Positions 51,090 to 59,251 of a stretch of DNA of 64,000 bases are shown here, one piece after another. Source of the stretch: VRUE01 sp035605695 (GTDB taxonomy: Bacteria > Actinomycetota > Thermoleophilia > Solirubrobacterales > 70-9). The notes beneath the pieces are model-generated. The model did not search any database, had not been told where the DNA came from, and was given only the letters and a program-made list of their open reading frames with translations. The translations under genes were made by a program, and so were the position numbers. Every line of letters begins with the position of its first letter. Positions within the stretch are counted from its first letter, which is position 1. The DNA lies in contig DATNGZ010000027.1 in the NCBI GenBank assembly GCA_035605695.1, positions 1 through 64,000 on the forward strand. The letters run 5' to 3'.

Positions 51090-52007
51090 TCAGGCGGGCT
51101 GTGCGGCGGGGGCTCGCCAGCCCGCTCTCGAAGCGGTGTCAGCGATCTCGCCGATGAAGGTCGGCCAGAGGGCGCGGGGCAGGTCGTGTCCCATGCCCTC
51201 GACTATGCGCAGACGGGCGCCGGGGATCGCTCGGGCGGTGGCGCGGCCGCCGCTGGGGCGGACCAAGGGGTCGCGGGTGCCGTGGATCACTGTCGCCGGC
51301 AGCTTCAGCTTGCGCAGCGCCGCGGTGCGGTCGCCCGAGGCGCCGATCGCGTGCATCTGGCGAAGCACGCCCTTGGGGTTGTGCGAGCGGTCATACAACC
51401 TCCCGGCCAGCTCGCGGAACCGCGGCTCATCCATCGGGTAGGCAGGCGAGCCGATCACCTTGAAGGTCTTGACGATGCGCTCGATGTACTCATCGCGGCC
51501 GCGTGGGGCCTTTGCCAGAAGGGCTCCGAACGCCTTCAGCGTCGGCGTCCCCACCCGGCGGCTGCCGGTGGTCGACATGATCGAGACCAATGAGCGGACC
51601 CGCTCGGCGTGTTCGATCGCCAGGGTCTGGCCGATCATCCCGCCCATCGAGGCGCCGACGACGTGTGCCGACTCGATCCCGAGGTGGTCCATCAGCCCGA
51701 TCGTGTCGCTGGCCATGTCGGAGAGCAGGTAGGCGGCGTTCTCGCGGCGACCGACGAAGAGGTCCAGCCGGCTCGGCACCCCAGCCGATTCGAGCATCGT
51801 CGAGTGGCCGATGTCGCGGTTATCGAAGCGGACGACGCGGAAGCCGCGCTCGGCAAGCAGCGCGCAAAACTCCTCGTCCCAGCCCAGCATCTGAGTCCCC
51901 AGCCCCATCACCAACACCAGCGGCGCGGCGTCGGAGCCCCCCACCTCCTGGTAGGCGATCTCGATGCCGTTGACGGGCGCCAGGCGCTCCTCGCTCAACT
52001 CAGCCAT
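51090..52007 (-). CDS. Alpha/beta-fold hydrolase
   Basis: This is a 305-aa hydrolase with nucleophile S120 in VVGASMGGM, an oxyanion region (LVLVMGLGTQMLGWDEEF) and the catalytic histidine in VEGMGHDLP near residue 279. It resembles esterases of the aclacinomycin methylesterase/RdmC type, but the substrate is unknown. ATG 52007 is chosen because a longer start would extend into the palindrome at 52057. Its stop abuts the tRNA-Leu gene. Confidence 0.9.
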   Translation of the reverse strand: MAELSEERLAPVNGIEIAYQEVGGSDAAPLVLVMGLGTQMLGWDEEFCALLAERGFRVVRFDNRDIGHSTMLESAGVPSRLDLFVGRRENAAYLLSDMASDTIGLMDHLGIESAHVVGASMGGMIGQTLAIEHAERVRSLVSIMSTTGSRRVGTPTLKAFGALLAKAPRGRDEYIERIVKTFKVIGSPAYPMDEPRFRELAGRLYDRSHNPKGVLRQMHAIGASGDRTAALRKLKLPATVIHGTRDPLVRPSGGRATARAIPGARLRIVEGMGHDLPRALWPTFIGEIADTASRAGWRAPAAQPA

Positions 52008-52056
52008 GCGGAAGAGTCTAACCAGCAAACTGGCTAGACAGCCAACTCCATCGTCA

Positions 52057-52101
52057 GGTGCAACGCGTTTCGGCTGCACTGCGTCCGCAACGCGTTACAC
52101 C
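52057..52101. repeat. 45-bp palindromic element (family 4), copy 2
   Basis: GGTGCAACGCGTTTCGG pairs with CCGCAACGCGTTACACC, with mismatches. It has the same length and the same GGTGCAACGCGTT/AACGCGTT...CACC ends as 41566-41610. It lies between the divergent hydrolase and metallophosphoesterase genes, 14 bp from the start of the latter. Confidence 0.78.
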
Positions 52102-52115
52102 GCTAGTTTGCTCGG

Positions 52116-53234
52116 ATGCGCACCGCGATCGTCTCCGACCTGCATCTCGGCAGCGCCACCGGCGAGGACATTGCCCGCGACCCGGCGATCCGCCGGGTCC
52201 TGCTCGACGAGGTCCGCTCCGCTGATCGCCTCGTCCTGCTCGGCGATGCCGTCGAGCTGCGCGAACTGCCGCTCGCCGACACGCTGAGGCTCGTCCAGCC
52301 CTTTTTCGAGGAGCTGGGCAAGGCAATGGCGGGACGCCGGGTGGTGCTCGTCCCCGGCAACCACGATCACCGCATCGTCGAGCCACTGCTGGAGGAGGTC
52401 GCGATCAACGGTGGCCGCCTCGGGCTCGAGCATCGCGCCCTGCCCGCGCGCGAGCCGGCCGAGCGGATCGATGCCTGGCTCGGCGAGGCCGAGCTCAGCA
52501 TCGCCTACCCCGGCGTTTGGTTGCGCGACGACGTCTACGCCACCCACGGCCATTACATGGATTGCCACATGAGCCTGCCGCGGCTGGAGTGCGTCGCCGC
52601 GGCGGCGATCATGCGGGCAGGCGGACACCCACCGGACCCCGCCACCCCGGCCGACTACGAGCGCGTGCTGCGGCCGATCTACGGCCTGGCCTTCGGCCTC
52701 GCCGAGGCCGGGCTCGCCCGCGGCGCGACCCGCCCCTCCGAACGCGCGTGGCGCTCGGTATCCGGGCGCCACCGCAACGGCGGGCGCGCTCGCCAGGCCA
52801 CGCTCAAGGCAGCCGCCGCCGCTGGGGTCCCGGCCAGCGTATGGCTGCTCAACCGCCTCTTTCGCGCCGACTTCGACCCCGACCTCTCCTCCGCCTCGAT
52901 CGCCCGCAGCGGCATCGACGGCGCCGCCGAGGTGGTGCGGCGACTGCGGATCGACGCCGCCCACACGATCACCGGCCACACCCACCGCGGCGGCCCCTGG
53001 GAGGGCGAGGAGGCCTGGCCTCTACCGGGAGGCGGCCAGCTGCACAACAGCGGCAGCTGGGTCTATGCCGACGCTTTCCACCATCCCGGCTCGCCGCCGG
53101 GGCCTTACTGGCCGGGAACGGTCACCTGGGTCGAGGACGAGGGGCCGCCACGCCGGGTGCGCCTGCTGAGCGAGCGCAGTCGCGAGGAGCTGAAGGCAGC
53201 CGTCGCCCACGCCGCCACCGCCGGGCGCGGCTAG
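52116..53234 (+). CDS. Calcineurin-like metallophosphoesterase
   Basis: This is a 372-aa dimetal phosphoesterase with the five family motifs: SDLHLG at the N-terminus, LGDAVEL (a GD variant), PGNHDH, ATHGHY and GHTHRGG near the C-terminus. A roughly 100-residue helical insertion lies before the last motif. The substrate is unknown; UDP-diacylglucosamine hydrolase-like enzymes share the layout. It overlaps the convergent dehalogenase by 4 bp. Confidence 0.9.
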   Translation: MRTAIVSDLHLGSATGEDIARDPAIRRVLLDEVRSADRLVLLGDAVELRELPLADTLRLVQPFFEELGKAMAGRRVVLVPGNHDHRIVEPLLEEVAINGGRLGLEHRALPAREPAERIDAWLGEAELSIAYPGVWLRDDVYATHGHYMDCHMSLPRLECVAAAAIMRAGGHPPDPATPADYERVLRPIYGLAFGLAEAGLARGATRPSERAWRSVSGRHRNGGRARQATLKAAAAAGVPASVWLLNRLFRADFDPDLSSASIARSGIDGAAEVVRRLRIDAAHTITGHTHRGGPWEGEEAWPLPGGGQLHNSGSWVYADAFHHPGSPPGPYWPGTVTWVEDEGPPRRVRLLSERSREELKAAVAHAATAGRG

Positions 53235-54100
53235 AGCCACTCGGCGATCAGCCGGCCGATCTCCGGTCCCGCATCCTCCTGCAAGAAGTGACCGGCGTTT
53301 TCAATCGCGATCGGCGCCGGAAAGTTGAGCTGCTCGGAGACCCGTTCACCGACCGAGAAGGGCAGGATCGAGTCAGAGTCGGCCCAGAGGACAAGGGTCG
53401 GGCGCTCGTCCTCGCGCAGCGCGTCGGCGACCGCCTTGCCCTCGGCGGCGCCGGGCGCATCGGGCTCGGTCGGCAGGATCAGCGGGAAGGCGCGGACGCC
53501 GGCCTTGGCCTCGCCGCTCGGGAAGGGAGCCTCGTAGGCGGCGATCACCTCGTCGCCAGGGTCCTCCTTACAGCCGCCGCGGACCAGCATCCCGACCGGC
53601 ACGTCGGCGTTCTCGCGGACGAACTCGCGGAACTGAAGCCACAGATCGCTCATCCGCTGGTGGCCGGTGAAAGGGCCGGTCTCCATGATCACCAGACGGG
53701 AGAAGCGGTCGGGGTGCTCGACCGCGAGCCGCAAGCCGATCGGCCCGCCCCAGTCGTGGACGACGGCGGTCGCGTCGCGCAGGTCGAGCTCCTCGAGCAG
53801 GGTCGAGATCAGCTCGACGTGGCGGTCGTAGGTGTACCAGTCGAGGTCGGTGGGCTTGTCGGAGCGGCCAAAGCCGGCGTAGTCGGGGGCGATGCAGCGG
53901 AAGCCGGCATCGCGCACTGGCGGGATTACCTTGCGCCAGAGGAACGACCAGGTCGGCTCACCGTGAAAGAAGACGACCGGCTTGCCCTCTCCCTCGTCGA
54001 GGTAGGCCAGCCGCACCCCATCGACCTCGCGGTAACTCGACTCGAAGGGAAAGTCGGGCAGTCCTCGCAGGCTCTCATCCGGGGTTCGCACCACGTCCAT
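53231..54100 (-). CDS. Haloalkane dehalogenase-like alpha/beta hydrolase
   Basis: This is a 289-aa enzyme of the haloalkane dehalogenase group. The nucleophile is Asp116 in VVHDWGGPIGL with the following halide-contact Trp117. HGEPTWSFLWRK carries the family Glu and second Trp around residue 51, and His271 lies in ENAGHFLQED. These match subfamily HLD-I (DhlA-like). Hydrolytic dehalogenation is the known family reaction; activity here is inferred. The start is ATG 54100. Confidence 0.88.
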   Translation of the reverse strand: MDVVRTPDESLRGLPDFPFESSYREVDGVRLAYLDEGEGKPVVFFHGEPTWSFLWRKVIPPVRDAGFRCIAPDYAGFGRSDKPTDLDWYTYDRHVELISTLLEELDLRDATAVVHDWGGPIGLRLAVEHPDRFSRLVIMETGPFTGHQRMSDLWLQFREFVRENADVPVGMLVRGGCKEDPGDEVIAAYEAPFPSGEAKAGVRAFPLILPTEPDAPGAAEGKAVADALREDERPTLVLWADSDSILPFSVGERVSEQLNFPAPIAIENAGHFLQEDAGPEIGRLIAEWL

Positions 54101-54208
54101 GGCGCGGAGCCTATGCGAAATCTCGCTCTAGAGCAGGAAATGCGGCCTGTTTCTGGAATACCTGGCCGCACGCATTCTCTGCCTATAAGTGGAACGAAAG
54201 GGTTGCGC

Positions 54209-54592
54209 ATGAATGAGGAGAGCACACTAAGCGGCTGGTGGGTATTCGCCGGCGTCCTACTGCTGATCGCCGGCGTCCTGAACATCATCTACGGCATCGC
54301 CGCGATCGGCGACTCGAAGTTCTTCACCGAGAACGCCACCTACATCATCAGCGGCCTTCACACCTGGGGCTGGATCATGCTGATCCTCGGGGTGCTCGAG
54401 CTGATCGCTGCCTTCTCGCTCTTCTCAGGAGGGGAGTTCGGGCGCTGGTTCGGCATCTTCGTCGGCTCGCTCAACGCGATCGGCGCGCTGCTCTCGATCC
54501 CGGCCTACCCGTTCTGGTCGCTGGCGATCTTCGCCCTCTCGATCATCATCGTCTACAAGCTCGCGGAGGGCCCCGAGGGCGCAGTTAGCTAG
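54209..54592 (+). CDS. Four-helix membrane protein (DUF7144-like)
   Basis: This is a 127-aa protein with four membrane helices (WWVFAGVLLLIAGVLNIIYG, then WGWIMLILGVLELIAAFSLF and PFWSLAIFALSIIIVYKLAE). ATG 54209 follows GAAAGGG. A TATAAG hexamer lies about 20 bp upstream as a possible -10. Proteins of this type are widespread in actinobacteria and unassigned in function. A strong hairpin follows the stop. Confidence 0.85.
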   Translation: MNEESTLSGWWVFAGVLLLIAGVLNIIYGIAAIGDSKFFTENATYIISGLHTWGWIMLILGVLELIAAFSLFSGGEFGRWFGIFVGSLNAIGALLSIPAYPFWSLAIFALSIIIVYKLAEGPEGAVS

Positions 54593-55664
54593 GCGACGAT
54601 CCAGCCACGCGCTGCGACCGAAGGCCCCGGGAATCCGGGGCCTTCGTCGTTGCGGGACCACCCGCGGCGACAACCTCGTAGGGCTCGAGGCGCGACCAGG
54701 GAGCCGCCGTGCGTTCATTGCCCTCGTAGACGACGTCGACGCCGCTCATCCGGTCGTCCCAGGCGCGGCGCCGCTCGTCAAACAAGATGCCGAGGAAGCC
54801 GAGGCCGAAGGGAATCGCCGCCAGCACCATCCCGATCAGGCGCTTGACCGAGCGGCCGAGGCGCAATCCGCGTCCCTCAATGTCGAGCCTGATCCCGACG
54901 AAGCGCATGCCCGGCGTCTGCCCGGCCAACGACCAGAAGCCGACCAGGTAGAGGCTGCCCAGAGCGAACCAGAGCGTCGTGCCAGCTGCCAGCGCGGCGC
55001 TTGACACCCCGTTGTCGTTGCCGGTGAAGGCCGAGGCGATCAGGGCGGCGACCGCCGCCAAACCGGAAAAGCCGAGGTTGACGATCAGCAGGTCGAGCCC
55101 GAGGGCGAGGGCGCGGGTCGCCGCGCCGGCGCGGTCGGTCGGCTCGGTACGGCGCTTGCGGAAGAAGATCCGTCGCACGACTCGCTCGACGACCGCGTCG
55201 AGCCGCCGGGTGCCGTTGCCGATCGTGTGCCCGACGTCCTCGATCAAGCCCATGCTCTGGGCGCTGATCGCGGCGCGAATCTCCGGCGCCTCGGCGATCC
55301 GCTCGACCAGCCGCTGCGCCTCGTCGCTAGCCAGCAGCCGCCGCCAAACCTCGTCGACCAGCTCGCTGTCGAGGGCGTCGATCAAGGCGTGCTTGACCGC
55401 GTCGCTCTCCAGCGCGCTGTTCATCGCCTCTTCGACCGCCGGGCCCTGCAGCACCCGCGCGATCGCCCGTTCCACCGCCTCGCTCTCGACCGCGGCCACC
55501 ATCGCCTCCTCGGCGGCGGTCTCCACGGCGCGATCGATGCCCGCCGCTTTGCTGACGCTGCGGGCGCTGCGCACGCCGGCCCCCAGCAGGCGTACGGAGA
55601 GCGGCAGCGGTTTCCCGGACGGCCCCTCGCCGGGCGGAACTTGGGAAGAAGGATCGGGCGCCAT
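54585..55664 (-). CDS. RDD-family membrane protein with a long N-terminal region
   Basis: This is a 359-aa protein. The first about 170 residues are soluble and made of degenerate helical repeats (ESEAVERAIARVLQGPAVEE, then ESDAVKHALIDALDSELVDE). They are followed by an RDD domain with three helices (LALGLDLLIVNLGFSGLAAV, then FWSLAGQTPGMRFVGIRLDI and RRRAWDDRMSGVDVVYEG). Known RDD proteins include ion antiporters and chaperone-like membrane proteins; the role here is unknown. The stop region overlaps the convergent membrane-protein gene by 8 bp and contains its terminator. Confidence 0.87.
   Translation of the reverse strand: MAPDPSSQVPPGEGPSGKPLPLSVRLLGAGVRSARSVSKAAGIDRAVETAAEEAMVAAVESEAVERAIARVLQGPAVEEAMNSALESDAVKHALIDALDSELVDEVWRRLLASDEAQRLVERIAEAPEIRAAISAQSMGLIEDVGHTIGNGTRRLDAVVERVVRRIFFRKRRTEPTDRAGAATRALALGLDLLIVNLGFSGLAAVAALIASAFTGNDNGVSSAALAAGTTLWFALGSLYLVGFWSLAGQTPGMRFVGIRLDIEGRGLRLGRSVKRLIGMVLAAIPFGLGFLGILFDERRRAWDDRMSGVDVVYEGNERTAAPWSRLEPYEVVAAGGPATTKAPDSRGLRSQRVAGSSPS
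54619..54646 (+). terminator. Hairpin terminator after the four-helix membrane protein gene
   Basis: The perfect 12-bp arms CGAAGGCCCCGG / CCGGGGCCTTCG have a GAAT loop, 27 bp after the stop at 54592. The following T-tract is weak (TCGTTG). It lies inside the end of the convergent RDD coding region. Confidence 0.65.
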
Positions 55665-55666
55665 CG

Positions 55667-56053
55667 CTACGGCGTCCCCTCGCCCGGGTCCATCGGGTGA
55701 AGCTCGCCGCGAGCCAGCGCTTCGGTGCGCAGGTGACCTACGGCCTGGTACTCGGCGGAGCCGATCATCTCGAGGAACGCCTGTCGGGTCGGGTATTCGA
55801 CCAGGACAACGAGGTCCCAGGAGCCGTCGCCGATCAGCGCCGCCGCGGGCTCGCCGAGAAAGGCGATCCGGCCGCCGGCCTTTTCCAACAGCGGCGCAAC
55901 GGCCTCGCCGTATTCCTCGTAGCGCTCGCGCCCACCATCGGGCTTGAAGGCGAGCAGGTTCAGCATCACCAGCGGCTTGCCGTCGCCGGCGCGCTCCGCG
56001 AAGGCGGCAAATCCCGCCTTGTTCAGTGGCTCGGCCTCGGCCTGTGCGCTCAT
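55667..56053 (-). CDS. DUF1330-like dimeric alpha/beta-barrel protein
   Basis: This is a 128-aa protein with the DUF1330/EthD-like pattern: PLVMLNLLAFKPDGGRERYE, RIAFLGEPAAALIGDGSWDL and VLVEYPTRQAFLEMIGSAEY. The function is not established for the family. It overlaps the Nudix gene by 4 bp upstream and precedes the RDD gene by 2 bp, so the three form an operon. Confidence 0.86.
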   Translation of the reverse strand: MSAQAEAEPLNKAGFAAFAERAGDGKPLVMLNLLAFKPDGGRERYEEYGEAVAPLLEKAGGRIAFLGEPAAALIGDGSWDLVVLVEYPTRQAFLEMIGSAEYQAVGHLRTEALARGELHPMDPGEGTP

Positions 56054-56511
56054 CTGACTTTCAACCTATCGAGAAATTCGGCCTGCGCGGCGATGATCTT
56101 CCTCCGCGCCTCATCGAGGCCGAACCACTCGGCCCGGTCGACCTCGGGAAACTCGCGCTCGGCGCCGGAGCGCGGCGGCCACTCGATGCTGAAGGTGTTG
56201 CTGCGCAGCGTCGTCGGGTCGAAGTCGCCCTCGGCCGCCCAACAGTGGACGACCTTGCCGGCTTTCTGACGCACCGAGCCAAGCTCGTCCAGCTCTTCAG
56301 CGGCAAAGGAAAAGGGTGATCCCAGCTCCTCTTCCAGCTCGCGCAGGGCGCAGCGGAGGGGCTCCTCGCCCTCCTCCACCAGCCCCTTCGGGATCGACCA
56401 GGCGCCGAGGTCCTTCTTCGACCAATAGGGACCGCCCGGGTGGACGAGCAGCACTTCAAGCGCCTCCCCGGCGCGGCGAAAGAGCAGGATCCCGGCGCTG
56501 GTTGCGGCCAC
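56050..56511 (-). CDS. Nudix hydrolase
   Basis: This is a 153-aa Nudix enzyme. The box GLVEEGEEPLRCALRELEEE followed by LG fits G-x5-E-x7-REUxEExG. The flanking WSIPKG and late FSIEWPPRSG segments resemble diadenosine-polyphosphate or NTP-cleaving relatives. The substrate cannot be told. It starts at GTG 56511, and the stop overlaps the DUF1330 gene. Confidence 0.92.
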   Translation of the reverse strand: MAATSAGILLFRRAGEALEVLLVHPGGPYWSKKDLGAWSIPKGLVEEGEEPLRCALRELEEELGSPFSFAAEELDELGSVRQKAGKVVHCWAAEGDFDPTTLRSNTFSIEWPPRSGAEREFPEVDRAEWFGLDEARRKIIAAQAEFLDRLKVR

Positions 56512-56550
56512 GCTGGGACGCTAGCCGAAAGCGACCCGGTCGACCGGGGA

Positions 56551-57708
56551 CTACGCCACGTGCTTGAGCGCGGCCCGCCCTGCGCCCGCAGCAAGGCGGC
56601 CCGCCTCAACCCCGCTCGCCCAGGCGACCTCCGAGAGCAGACCGGGGGCGGCAACCATGTCGCCGGCGAGGTAGACGCCGTCGCCGCGGTCGACCGCCGG
56701 CCGGTCGCGCCAGATCATGCCGGGGTGGTCGAGCGGGCCGGTCCGTCCCTCCATCACCTGGCGCCGGTGCCAGGTTTGGCGCCGGCTGCGGTTCGGCAGC
56801 GCGGCGTCGAGCAAGCGCTCCAACCTCAGCCCGGCCTGGTCGGCATTCTCGCCGGGCCGGATCGGCATCTGCGCCTGCACCAGCTCCTCGCCGTCGGGGG
56901 CCAGGGAGGGATCGGGGGCGCTGAAGCGCTCGATCCAGCCAGCCTCGTCGAGGTCGGAGACGATGAAGGGATCGCCACGGCGATGCTCGAGTCCGAGGTC
57001 GATGCAGACGGTCCGCCCCGCGGGCCAGTCGAGCGACTCGTCGCCGAGCAGCTCGCGCGCCTGGTGAAGTTCTGTTGCAACGATCGTCGGCGTGCTCGGC
57101 AGGGCCTCGACCGGATGGCCCAGCTCGATCCTCACCCCCAACTGCCGCGCCCGCGTCTCCAGCGCAGCGATCATCGCGCCCCAGCCACCGAGCAGGTAGC
57201 GCGCCGTCGGCGGCGGACTGAGCAGGACCCGGACCGAGTGCTTCCAGACGAATGCCGCGGATAGCTCACCCGGGTCGTGGTGGAAGGTGTAGACGCCGGC
57301 GGCGGCGGAGAGCATCGCCGCGGTCTGCTCGTCGGTGTGATCGGCGACCCAGCTGCGGAAGTCCTGGTCGACGGGCGCCTCGCGACCGCGCAACCGCAGC
57401 ACTGCTGGGATGGTTCCCAGCGGTGGCGTCCGGCGCACAGCGCCCTGCCAGCGGAAACGGATGCCGGCGAGCGACGGGCCGGAAAACGGTGGCAGGAGGT
57501 CGCGTTCGGCAAGCCAATCCCAGAGCGGCCCGTCCTTATAGATGACGTGGGGCCCGAAGTTCGCCTTGTAAGGACCGCCCATGCTGCGGGCGCGCCCGCC
57601 CAGCACCTCATGCGCCTCGAGCAGGCGCACGTCTCCCCCAGCCTCTGCGCAAGTAATCGCGGCAGTGAGACCGGCCAACCCACCACCGACAATCGTGACC
57701 TGACTCAT
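56551..57708 (-). CDS. FAD-dependent amine-oxidase/phytoene-desaturase-like oxidoreductase
   Basis: This is a 385-aa flavoprotein with the N-terminal dinucleotide motif VTIVGGGLAGLTAAITCAEA, a GGRARS second motif, and a C-terminal FAD motif GDGVYLAGDMVAAPGLLSEV. This is the pattern of NAD(P)-binding Rossmann amine oxidases and carotenoid desaturases. The substrate is unknown and no carotenoid genes are near. ATG 57708 is used. A 13-codon longer start is less motif-like. The family-1 palindrome lies 27 bp upstream. Confidence 0.88.
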   Translation of the reverse strand: MSQVTIVGGGLAGLTAAITCAEAGGDVRLLEAHEVLGGRARSMGGPYKANFGPHVIYKDGPLWDWLAERDLLPPFSGPSLAGIRFRWQGAVRRTPPLGTIPAVLRLRGREAPVDQDFRSWVADHTDEQTAAMLSAAAGVYTFHHDPGELSAAFVWKHSVRVLLSPPPTARYLLGGWGAMIAALETRARQLGVRIELGHPVEALPSTPTIVATELHQARELLGDESLDWPAGRTVCIDLGLEHRRGDPFIVSDLDEAGWIERFSAPDPSLAPDGEELVQAQMPIRPGENADQAGLRLERLLDAALPNRSRRQTWHRRQVMEGRTGPLDHPGMIWRDRPAVDRGDGVYLAGDMVAAPGLLSEVAWASGVEAGRLAAGAGRAALKHVA

Positions 57709-57734
57709 CGCGCCCCTCGCTTTCGTCCACGGTG

Positions 57735-57783
57735 GCTGACTTCGCACTTAGTCGCGCATAGGGCGAAAAAATGCGAAGTCAAC
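57735..57783. repeat. 49-bp palindromic element (family 1), intergenic copy
   Basis: GCTGACTTCGCACTTAGTCG through GCGAAGTCAAC has arms TGACTTCGCA / TGCGAAGTCA. It aligns without gaps to the murC copy read on the minus strand, with about 40 of 49 positions alike by eye. It lies between the divergent FAD-oxidoreductase and MocR genes. Confidence 0.8.
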
Positions 57784-57820
57784 GGTTCTTGCTGCATGGT
57801 CAGCACATCATACGGGTGGA

Positions 57821-57842
57821 CTGGTCCGCTATACAGAGCCAG
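57821..57842 (+). promoter_or_regulatory. Candidate promoter/operator of the MocR gene
   Basis: CTGGTCCGC TATACA GAGCCAG carries a -10-like TATACA (57830-57835) flanked by inverted CTGG/CCAG ends. The start codon comes 6 nt after the hexamer, so the mRNA would be nearly leaderless. MocR regulators commonly bind such sites over their own promoter. No good -35 is visible. Confidence 0.4.
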
Positions 57843-59251
57843 TGATGGCAGATCAGAATGGGCCAGTTGGACCGGGCCTCCTGCTCGAGCTGGACCGGGA
57901 CGGCGGAGCGCCGCTGCACGAACAGATCGAGCGCTCGATCCGTGAGGACATCAGGGCGGGACGGCTGGCGGCGGGGGCGCGGCTCCCCTCCACCCGCAGC
58001 CTCGCCTCCGAGCTGGGAATCTCGCGCGGGGTCGTCAGCGAGGCCTACGGTCAGCTCGCCGCCGAGGGCTACCTGCTCGCCAGCCAGGGCGCGCCGACGC
58101 GGGTTTCGCCCGCGGTGCGAGTCGCCAGGGCCCGCGCTCCCGCTCGCTCGCTGCTGCCGGAGTTCCGCTACCAGCTCGACCCGGGCACTCCCGACCTCGC
58201 GGGCTTCCCCCGCGACCGCTGGCTGCGCTCGCTGCGCGCCGCCTGGCGCCAAGCGCCGATCGACGCCGTCGACTACCCCGATCCACGCGGCGTGCCGGCG
58301 CTGCGCGAGTCGCTCTCCGAGTACCTCGGCAGGGTCCACGGCGCCGCCGCCGACCCCGAGCAGATCATCGTCTGCACCGGTTTCTCACAAGGCCTCTCGC
58401 TTATTGTCCACTGGTTGCAGAACCGCGGGGTCGAGCGGATCGCGCTCGAGGATCCGGGCTGGCATAACCACCGCCTCGTAGTCGAACAAGCCGGGCTCGA
58501 GGTGGCGCCGGTGCCGGTCGACGACGAGGGACTCTGCGTCGAGGCGCTGGAAGCAACCGACGCCGCCGCGGTCGTCGTCACTCCCGCGCACCAGTTTCCC
58601 ACCGGCACCGTGCTGAGTAGTGAGCGGCGGGCAGCGCTGATCGAGTGGGCCGAGCGCGAGGAGAAGCTGATCGTCGAGGACGACTTCGATTCCGAGCTGC
58701 GCTACGAGGGCAGTGGCGTTGGGGCGCTGCAGGGACTGGCGCCAGAGCGCGTCGCCTACATCGGTTCGGCCAGCAAGCGCCTGGTCCCGGCGATGCGGCT
58801 CGGCTGGATGCTGACGCCCTCCTGGCTGGGCTGGCCGCTGATCTCGGTCAAGGCGGTCGAGGACCGGGGCTCGGAGGCGATCGGCCAACTCGCCCTGCAC
58901 GACTTCATCGCCCGCGGCGAGCTCGACCGCCACCTGCGTCGCATGCGCCAGCGCTACGGGCTGCGCCGCGAGGCCCTGCTCGAAGCCATATCGCGTCATC
59001 TCCCGGAAGCTCGCCTCTGCGAGGGCGCCGCCGGGCTCTACGAGCTGGCCGAGTTCCCACCCGAGGTCGATGAGGCCGCCCTGATCGGCGCCGCCGCGAT
59101 GCGCGGCCTCGGCCTCGAGGGCTTGGCGCTGCACCGCTTCCGACCCGGCGGCCCAGCCGGCCTCGTCCTCGGCTTCGCCAACCTTCCCGAGCCCGCGATC
59201 GAGCAGAGCGTTCGCCTTATCGCCGAGGCGCTCGCCAAGAGCTGGGGCTAG
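57842..59251 (+). CDS. MocR-family (GntR plus aminotransferase) regulator, PdxR-like
   Basis: This is a 469-aa PLP-dependent transcription regulator. The N-terminal GntR winged helix is at about residues 15-85 (LHEQIERSIREDIRAGRLAA, then LPSTRSLASELGISRGVVSE). A type I aminotransferase-like domain follows with EDDFDSELRY (about 279-288) and the PLP lysine K312 in GSASKRL. PdxR and GabR are the best-known members. No pdxST or gab genes are adjacent, so the target is unclear. The start is GTG 57842 or the next codon, ATG 57845. Confidence 0.92.
   Translation: MMADQNGPVGPGLLLELDRDGGAPLHEQIERSIREDIRAGRLAAGARLPSTRSLASELGISRGVVSEAYGQLAAEGYLLASQGAPTRVSPAVRVARARAPARSLLPEFRYQLDPGTPDLAGFPRDRWLRSLRAAWRQAPIDAVDYPDPRGVPALRESLSEYLGRVHGAAADPEQIIVCTGFSQGLSLIVHWLQNRGVERIALEDPGWHNHRLVVEQAGLEVAPVPVDDEGLCVEALEATDAAAVVVTPAHQFPTGTVLSSERRAALIEWAEREEKLIVEDDFDSELRYEGSGVGALQGLAPERVAYIGSASKRLVPAMRLGWMLTPSWLGWPLISVKAVEDRGSEAIGQLALHDFIARGELDRHLRRMRQRYGLRREALLEAISRHLPEARLCEGAAGLYELAEFPPEVDEAALIGAAAMRGLGLEGLALHRFRPGGPAGLVLGFANLPEPAIEQSVRLIAEALAKSWG

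Noticed and set aside
52517..54206. Very long plus-strand frame leading into the small membrane protein at 54209
   Set aside because: It overlaps the metallophosphoesterase in another frame and the dehalogenase antisense. Only the last 127 codons, behind their own ribosome-binding site, are real.
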